From NCBI GenBank assembly GCA_021850555.1, contig JAJZLX010000320.1, positions 1-6,671 on the forward strand: 6,671 nucleotides of DNA, given 5' to 3'. The DNA comes from Pseudomonadota bacterium. GTDB taxonomy: Bacteria; Pseudomonadota; Gammaproteobacteria; Steroidobacterales; Steroidobacteraceae. Of this stretch, positions 6,348-6,671 are shown piece by piece; position 1 is the first letter of the stretch; each line of letters begins with the position of its first letter. The notes under the pieces were generated by a model. It saw only the letters and a program-made list of their open reading frames with translations. It did no database searches and was not told the origin of the DNA. Position numbers and translations under genes: made by a program.

Positions 6348-6515
6348 ATGAGTATCAATAAGGATCAAGTGAAAGGCCACATCCTAAAGTCGAAAGGCAG
6401 CGTCAAGCAGGCGGTGGGGCGTGCGACCGGCAACACCAAGTTGGAAGCTTCCGGAAGAACGCAGAAGACCCTCGGCACTCTACGAGCGAAATACGGCGAC
6501 GCAAAGCGGAGGTGA
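6348..6515 (+). CDS. CsbD-like small stress-response protein
   Basis: A 55-residue, Lys/Gly-rich, highly basic and hydrophilic protein of the CsbD family. It starts MSINKDQVKGHILKSKGSVK, continues QAVGRATGNTKLEASGRTQK and ends in AKYGDAKRR. This matches the family layout of KDQVKG, then K-GK-K-x-GK, then a G-N-x-x-LE-x-x-G-x-x-QK-x-x-G repeat and a final KYGD, as in short proteobacterial members. CsbD was named in Bacillus subtilis as a sigma-B-controlled general stress protein; the biochemical role is unknown. It is soluble, probably largely helical or disordered, with no signal peptide. The ATG has a strong ribosome binding site, and the TGA is at 6513. It is divergent from the PRC-barrel gene across the long spacer. 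Oddly, Gly residues of the usual GK repeats are in places replaced (HILKSKGS, TLGTLRAK), but length and ends fit. Confidence 0.9.
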   Translation: MSINKDQVKGHILKSKGSVKQAVGRATGNTKLEASGRTQKTLGTLRAKYGDAKRR

Positions 6516-6565
6516 TCGCTCACCCGATTTCGCGGCGAACCAACCGAAGCGCATCCCATGAAGAA

Positions 6566-6671
6566 ATGGCGGTCAACAGCGTACAATTGCCCACTCCCGC
6601 CACTGACAGCCCGCCCGGATCGGACGCGCACGGCCGCATACCGGCCCTGCCGGGTCCTCGCGCTGAAACTT
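6566..6671 (+). CDS. Possible 5' end of a gene cut by the window edge
   Basis: An ATG at 6566 opens a frame (MAVNSVQLPTPATDSPPGSD...) that stays open for 35 codons to the end of the window. It reads like a natural, Pro-rich disordered N-terminus. There is no good ribosome binding site, only a purine-rich GAAGAA directly before the ATG. An overlapping frame from the ATG at 6558 (MKKWRSTAYN...) is also open to the edge. I cannot choose firmly between them or name a product. Confidence 0.3.
   Translation, partial: MAVNSVQLPTPATDSPPGSDAHGRIPALPGPRAET

Noticed and set aside
5931..6380. 149-codon minus-strand frame overlapping the CsbD-like gene start
   Set aside because: It overlaps the leader and start of the well-supported CsbD-like gene and the composition is Arg/Ser-rich without any motif.

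Overview
The window looks like a piece of chromosome from a GC-rich, Gram-negative heterotroph, most likely a gammaproteobacterium. This is an inference from gene content (aerobic GlpD, a CybB-type cytochrome b561, PRC-barrel and CsbD stress proteins) and base composition; there is no rRNA or other marker gene. I see no CRISPR array, tRNA, rRNA, phage module or recognisable new multi-gene system.

Layout, left to right. (1) 3-1499, minus strand: complete glpD, aerobic FAD-dependent glycerol-3-phosphate dehydrogenase. (2) 1500-2132: about 630 bases without a convincing gene, holding two short hairpins, one followed by a T-run. (3) 2133-2558, plus strand: a 141-residue, four-helix membrane protein of unknown function, converging (13-base gap) with (4) 2572-3129, minus strand, a cytochrome b561 of the CybB type. 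(5) 3384-3677, minus strand: the decayed C-terminal end of an ISL3-family transposase with an in-frame amber codon, followed by about 570 bases of non-coding, palindrome-rich DNA up to (6) 4251-5153, minus strand: a protein with two PRC-barrel domains. (7) 5154-6347: about 1.2 kb with no recognised gene, one doubtful ORF (5659-6120) and a cluster of small inverted and direct repeats near 5191-5368. (8) 6348-6515, plus strand: a 55-residue CsbD-like stress protein. (9) 6566-6671: possibly the beginning of another plus-strand gene cut by the window end.

Functionally, GlpD and cytochrome b561 are both inner-membrane redox proteins linked to the quinone pool, but they are separate transcription units. 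The PRC-barrel and CsbD genes are transcribed divergently from the same long spacer; both families are commonly stress-associated, so this side of the window may be a small stress-response locus. The transposase relic shows that the stretch between cytochrome b561 and the PRC gene was once a mobile-element insertion site.
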